From NCBI GenBank assembly GCA_030045295.1, contig JASIGD010000368.1, positions 1 through 16,297 on the forward strand: a DNA stretch of 16,297 bases, written 5' to 3'. Position numbers and translations under genes: made by a program. The DNA comes from Streptosporangiaceae bacterium (GTDB taxonomy: Bacteria; Actinomycetota; Actinomycetes; Streptosporangiales; Streptosporangiaceae). The notes below the pieces were generated by a model. That model worked only from the letters and a program-made list of their open reading frames with translations. It was not told where the DNA came from and ran no database searches. Of this stretch, positions 13,137 through 16,297 are shown piece by piece (the stretch's first letter is position 1; each line of letters begins with the position of its first letter).

Positions 13137-13910
13137 ATGGCCAGGATCAGCTATGACGAGCAGACCGCCGCGGCGTTCAAGGCGGTCCGCGAGGTCCCGC
13201 GCGACGGACTATCGGAGTGGCGCGAGGCGGTACGACGTCACCTGCGCCCGTCGCAGGGAATGACTCTAGTGGACATCGGCGCGGGGACCGGTGCGTTCGC
13301 CGCTGCCTTCGGCGACTGGTTCACCCTCACCGTCCTGGCCGTCGAGCCGTCGGCCGCGATGCGGGATCAGATCCCGCGGGCACCGGCCATCCGGGTACTT
13401 GAGGGAGATGCGAGCGCCCTGCCGCTGCCAGATGAATCGGCAGACGCCGCATGGCTCTCGCTCGTCCTTCACCACATCCCAGACCTGGGAGCCGCCGCAC
13501 ACGAGATCCGCCGCGTTCTCCGCCCCGGTGCCCCCGTCCTCATTCGAGGCGGCATGAGCCATCAGGGCCTCCCCGGCGGGTACGACGGGATCGAGCTCGT
13601 CCGGTGGTTCCCTGAGACCGCTCGGATGGTCGACACCTTTCCGTCCGTCGAGGACACGTGCCAGGCGTTCGCGGCTGCAGGATTCCATCAGGACGCTCTT
13701 GAGCAGGTTCGCGAGACGTACCCGGCCAGCCTCGCGGACTTCCTCGGCCAGGTGGACGCTTTCCGCCAGGCCGACACCACGATGCGCAGTCTGACCGAAG
13801 ACGAGTTCCTCCGCGGCAAAGAACGTCTCCGCCGCGCCGTACGAGATGCCGAGGAAACAGCGAACCCGAAGCCCAGAAGCAACTGGCTTGACCTCTTGGT
13901 TCTGCGCTGA
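13137..13910 (+). CDS. Class I SAM-dependent methyltransferase
   Basis: 257 aa; AAGGAGG lies 7 nt before the ATG at 13137. The Methyltransf_11-type core is clear: motif I VDIGAGTGAF (45-54), acidic loop AVEPS (68-72), GDASALPLPDESAD (90-103), LSLVLHHI (107-114), and HEIRRVLRPGAPVLI, the post-core strand. The C-terminal half (about 150-257) has helices and an SNWLDLLVLR end typical of actinobacterial small-molecule methyltransferases. It resembles the UbiE/menaquinone methyltransferase superfamily at the core only, and its substrate cannot be read from sequence. It stands alone, divergent from the endonuclease V gene, with its own promoter candidate. Confidence 0.9.
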   Translation: MARISYDEQTAAAFKAVREVPRDGLSEWREAVRRHLRPSQGMTLVDIGAGTGAFAAAFGDWFTLTVLAVEPSAAMRDQIPRAPAIRVLEGDASALPLPDESADAAWLSLVLHHIPDLGAAAHEIRRVLRPGAPVLIRGGMSHQGLPGGYDGIELVRWFPETARMVDTFPSVEDTCQAFAAAGFHQDALEQVRETYPASLADFLGQVDAFRQADTTMRSLTEDEFLRGKERLRRAVRDAEETANPKPRSNWLDLLVLR

Positions 13911-14024
13911 CCGATTCGCACGCAAGACGAACTGCTTGCGGCAAACCTCTCTGAGCTGGTGGGCGGACGTTCCGGCTGACTCGGCAGCCGCCTGCTGGCC
14001 CGCGGCCGGGCCGGGGGTGGGGAC

Positions 14025-14050
14025 GCCCCGGCGCTTGGCGACACCGGGGC
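14025..14050. terminator. GC-rich hairpin between convergent genes
   Basis: GCCCCGG (14025-14031) pairs with CCGGGGC (14044-14050), and the loop holds a further CGC-TTG-GCG stem. It lies in the 166-bp gap between the ends of the methyltransferase gene and the convergent repeat-protein gene. No T-run follows on either side. It is the best terminator candidate in the gap; nothing else was recognised there. Confidence 0.4.
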
Positions 14051-14076
14051 ATCTAGGCCACCGCGGCTGAGGGCGG

Positions 14077-14754
14077 TCAGTTCGAGCCGGGCTCGAGGTA
14101 GAAGATCACGGCGGACCCGTCAGTGCGGGCGTATCCGCTGACCTCTCCCGCCGCCTGCCGGGGGTGGGCGTTCAGGAACGCCAGGGCGTCTGCTACGCCG
14201 TGCGGAGCCGGGAATTCCTTGAAGCACCAGGTCTGGGCCGTGCTGCCGCCCAAGCTGCCAGGCGACAGGTACAGCAGCCCCACGGTGCCGTTCTTGCGCG
14301 GGGTCACGGTGGCCTCGCCGGCCCCCTGGCGGGCAGGATCGTTCAGGAAGTCGACGGCCTGCTTGGGGCCGACGAACTCCCCGTATTCCCAGGTGTGCGT
14401 GGTGCTGGTGCCCAGACTGCCAGGCTCCAGGTACAGCAGCCCCGCAGTGCCGTCGCCGCGCAGGGTCGCGGTTGCCTCGCCACGTCCCTGCCGATCCGGA
14501 GCGTTCAGGAAGATGGCGGCGTCCTTCGCCCCGTTGGGACCGGGGAACTCCTGGAATTGCCACGTCGGGTTCGGGCTCACGCCCAGGCTGCCGGGCACGA
14601 GGTAGAACAGTCCCACGCTGCCGTCGCCGCGCAAGGCCGCCGTAGCCTCGCCGCGTCCCTGCCGGTCAGGATCGTTCAGGAAGATGACCGCGTTGCTCTC
14701 CCCGTTCGGGCTGGGGCCAGGAAACTCCTGGAACTCCCAGGTCTGATTCGCCAT
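14077..14754 (-). CDS. Unrecognised protein made of four tandem repeats
   Basis: 225 aa from the ATG at 14754, chosen because AGGAG lies 7 nt upstream; the ATG at 14784 would add 10 unrelated residues. After MANQT the whole protein is four repeats of 59, 57, 54 and 50 residues (6-64, 65-121, 122-175, 176-225). The consensus is W-x-F/Y-x-E-F-x-G/A-P, then A-x-x-F-L-N-x-P-x-RQ-x-x-GE, then G-x-x-G-L-x-YL-x-PGS. There is no signal peptide, membrane segment or enzyme motif. The regular aromatic and Gly-rich pattern suggests beta structure, such as a lectin-like or small propeller fold, but I recognise no family. The second and first repeats are most alike and the fourth is most diverged. It sits 127 bp downstream of an ECF sigma factor on the same strand, possibly its target. 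Confidence 0.82.
   Translation of the reverse strand: MANQTWEFQEFPGPSPNGESNAVIFLNDPDRQGRGEATAALRGDGSVGLFYLVPGSLGVSPNPTWQFQEFPGPNGAKDAAIFLNAPDRQGRGEATATLRGDGTAGLLYLEPGSLGTSTTHTWEYGEFVGPKQAVDFLNDPARQGAGEATVTPRKNGTVGLLYLSPGSLGGSTAQTWCFKEFPAPHGVADALAFLNAHPRQAAGEVSGYARTDGSAVIFYLEPGSN
14080..14739 (-). repeat. Four-unit coding tandem repeat
   Basis: The units, in reading order, are 14739-14563, 14562-14392, 14391-14230 and 14229-14080. They are clear at protein level and visibly similar at DNA level, especially in the CTCGCC-rich segment coding RQGxGEAT and the segment coding YLxPGSLG. They arose by internal duplication; the decreasing unit length comes from deletions after the first GP. Confidence 0.85.
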
Positions 14755-14881
14755 CGCTACACTCCTGTGGCACGTGGCGCGCATGACCCGATAGCGGGCT
14801 TGATCGGCTCGCGCGCCGGTGTCCGTTGCCGATCACTGTCACGGAGGAAGCCCTGCAGCATTAAATACGCCCCGCAGCGAC

Positions 14882-15496
14882 CTATGATCCACGGTGGCGG
14901 ACGCGCCACGGCGTCTCCCAGGACGCCGAGGATCTTTGTAACTTCCGGTCGTCACCGGTCCCACTCGGCCCCAGGGCTGCGCGCAGAACGTTCATGCCGC
15001 GGGCCGCGTGACTTTTCACCGCGGCGCGGCTGGTCCCCATCGCGGTCGCGATGTCCGCGTCGGACAGATTGCCGTAGTACCGCAGTACGATCGCCTCGCG
15101 CTGCCGGGCCGGCAGGCCGCGCAGCGCGGCAATCACGGCCGGGCGCTCGAGCTGTATCAGGGCGCCGTGCTGGGCGCTCGGTGCATTTGGCGGGGCCTTT
15201 TGCACGTCCTTGTCGGCTGCGGCGCGGTGCCGCAGCACCGATCGGGACCGGTTCACTACTGTCCGCCGTAGGTAACTCAGCGCCTTCGCGTCGTCTCTGA
15301 GCCGCTGCCAGCTGCCGTGCATGGCGGCGAACGAGTCCTGAACGATCTCTTCGGCGGTGGGCGTGTCCCGCACTAGCAGGGCCGCGAGGCGGACCAGCGT
15401 CCCGTAGTGCAACGAATACAATTCGCTGACCGCATGGTCCGCGCTCCGTTCGTGGTAGCCGCGGTGGCCATCTGCACTCGGGTCGGCCCGCGTCAT
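14882..15496 (-). CDS. ECF RNA polymerase sigma factor, SigE family
   Basis: 204 aa from the ATG at 15496; the open frame extends 62 codons upstream but that part is not sigma-like and overlaps a pseudogene on the other strand. Region 2 spans about 21-90 (LYSLHYGTLVRLAALLVRD, AEEIVQDSFAAMH, LSYLRRTVVNRSRSVLRHR) and region 4 about 120-175 (ALRGLPARQREAIVLRYYGNLSD, MGTSRAAVKSHAARG). These match actinobacterial SigE-family ECF factors. No anti-sigma gene adjoins it. The next gene on the same strand is the four-repeat protein. A weak ribosome site leaves the exact start open. The C-terminal 25 residues after region 4 are a short charged tail of no known role. Confidence 0.9.
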   Translation of the reverse strand: MTRADPSADGHRGYHERSADHAVSELYSLHYGTLVRLAALLVRDTPTAEEIVQDSFAAMHGSWQRLRDDAKALSYLRRTVVNRSRSVLRHRAAADKDVQKAPPNAPSAQHGALIQLERPAVIAALRGLPARQREAIVLRYYGNLSDADIATAMGTSRAAVKSHAARGMNVLRAALGPSGTGDDRKLQRSSASWETPWRVRHRGS

Positions 15497-15810
15497 CTGG
15501 TGGCGTTTCCCCGCCGCGTGATGCGCGTCATGCCGGGTGACCGAATGCGCTTCTGCGGTGTGATGGTCTGCGATGAGCTGGGAACGGCCACCGCCGTGGC
15601 GAGCATGCCTCCGGCGGGCCGGGCGATCGGTTCCCTCGCCGCCGGAGGCGACATGATCATCTCGGCGGGCTTGCCTGCGCAACGGCCTTGGCCAGCGCGG
15701 TCCTCGGCCGGGTCGGCGCCGATCCCCGGTCCCGCTCGGTGGTCGGCGCGGCGGTCCCGCACGTCCTGGCCGCCAGGTCGGCTTGTGGTTTGCTGCCTTG
15801 CGGCAGCTGA
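15497..15810 (+). pseudogene. 3' remnant of a family 3 glycoside hydrolase gene
   Basis: The plus strand reads RRVMRVMPGDRMRFCGVMV, then CDELGTATAVASMPPAGRA and IGSLAAGGDMIISAG, a good match to the C-terminal part of actinobacterial GH3 enzymes (beta-N-acetylhexosaminidase/NagZ-like: GVVxSDDLG followed by A-x-x-AGxD). Near 15680 the frame shifts and the sequence continues as TALASAVLGRVGADPRSRS, then VVGAAVPHVLAARSACGLLPCGS with a TGA at 15808-15810, the usual family ending. The catalytic 5' two thirds are absent: upstream lies the sigma factor gene on the other strand. The left edge given is approximate. So this is a truncated and frameshifted fragment with no expected function. Confidence 0.65.
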
Positions 15811-15827
15811 CCGACCCGGAATGAGGC

Positions 15828-16297
15828 TCATGACGAGGCGCTGCTGATCGGCTTGGTCATGTCATAGACGGTCTCGCCGCCGACGGTTTCCTTCTTGAAG
15901 TGCGCCGCCACCCACTGTGCGATGGCCGAGGAGCCCTTACCGCCGCCGAAGCTCTCGCCTCCCTGGCCGACGTAGTAGTGAACCTCGTGCTTGGCGACCA
16001 GTTCCTTGAACACCGTCATCGTGGGCCACGGGTCGGTTCCGTTGAACCCGCCGATGGCCATCACCGCGTCACCGGTCGCGAGCTCCAGCGGCGCCGCGGC
16101 CGTGGACCCCTCGGTGGCAGCCACCCACTTGTACCTGGACGCGCCCTGCTCGAGCAGCTTCACCAGCGCGCTGCTCACCTGCGCGCCCCCGCCGAGCCCG
16201 CCGCCGAATCCGCCGCCGAATCCGCCGTCGGGACCGCCCCGGCGGCCCGCGCCGCCGAACCCTCCGGCCGGCCGGCCGCCGAATCCGCCCGCACGCC
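15828..16297 (-). CDS. C-terminal part of a PMT/ArnT-like glycosyltransferase (5' end outside window)
   Basis: 155 codons of the 3' end are visible, open to the right edge. A Gly/Phe/Arg-rich stretch of about 38 residues (GGFGGG and GGFGGA units) leads into SSALVKLLEQG, YKWVAATEGSTAAAPLELATG, VMAIGGFNGTDPWPT, HYYVGQGGESFGGGKGSSAI and WVAAHFKKETVGGETVYDMT. This is the extracellular C-terminal domain found after the multi-membrane-span dolichyl/polyprenyl-phosphate-mannose type transferases of actinobacteria. The catalytic membrane part is beyond the window. The GTG at 16178 is internal and is not the start. The full protein is likely 600-750 aa. Substrate unknown. The gene is convergent with the GH3 remnant, 17 bp away. 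Confidence 0.82.
   Translation of the reverse strand, partial: RAGGFGGRPAGGFGGAGRRGGPDGGFGGGFGGGLGGGAQVSSALVKLLEQGASRYKWVAATEGSTAAAPLELATGDAVMAIGGFNGTDPWPTMTVFKELVAKHEVHYYVGQGGESFGGGKGSSAIAQWVAAHFKKETVGGETVYDMTKPISSASS

Noticed and set aside
14164..15300. 378-codon plus-strand frame spanning the repeat protein and sigma factor
   Set aside because: It crosses two genes on the other strand, and its internal similarity only mirrors their repeats.
15493..15831. 112-codon minus-strand frame whose stop overlaps the sigma factor start as ATGA
   Set aside because: The overlap looked like coupling, but the opposite strand reads as a GH3 remnant and this frame has no protein-like features.

Overview
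This is high-GC DNA (about 65-70% by eye) with tightly packed, overlapping genes. The families present (SigE-type ECF sigma factor, glycine-rich PMT-type glycosyltransferase, actinobacterial endonuclease V, GH3 remnant) point to an actinomycete (Actinomycetota). I cannot name a genus. No tRNA, rRNA, CRISPR array, insertion sequence or phage gene was seen.

Left block, minus strand, read from 9309 down to 1. It begins with a 63-codon small ORF, a cupredoxin-like protein and a PQQ-dependent alcohol/methanol dehydrogenase. A complete set of PQQ biosynthesis genes follows: pqqA, B, C, D, E. After a 243-bp gap with operator-like repeats comes a second unit: a short GlpA-type FAD glycerol-3-phosphate dehydrogenase, then SdhB-, SdhC- and SdhD-type subunits with no SdhA, then DhaL (dihydroxyacetone kinase ADP-binding subunit), cut by the window edge. 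Together they suggest an alcohol or polyol oxidation island. PQQ serves the dehydrogenase. The GlpA/SdhBCD set could be a quinone-linked glycerol-3-phosphate dehydrogenase built on a succinate dehydrogenase chassis, and DhaL could help bring dihydroxyacetone into glycolysis. A divergent plus-strand gene at 9505-10962 encodes a GAF-PAS-LytTR regulator that probably controls the dehydrogenase operon.

Right block, from about 10963, is an ordinary accessory region with signs of decay. It holds a frameshifted small membrane protein gene, a broken rubredoxin gene beside an intact ribonucleotide-reductase-R2-like diiron protein, a divergent endonuclease V, a SAM methyltransferase, an unrecognised protein made of four tandem repeats of 50-59 residues, a SigE-type ECF sigma factor, the 3' remnant of a GH3 glycosidase, and the 3' end of a PMT/ArnT-like glycosyltransferase running off the right edge.

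The points most worth following are the GlpA/SdhBCD hybrid, the PQQ dehydrogenase and copper-ligand-less cupredoxin that both lack visible signal peptides, and the four-repeat protein. All function calls rest on motifs read by eye; no database search was run.
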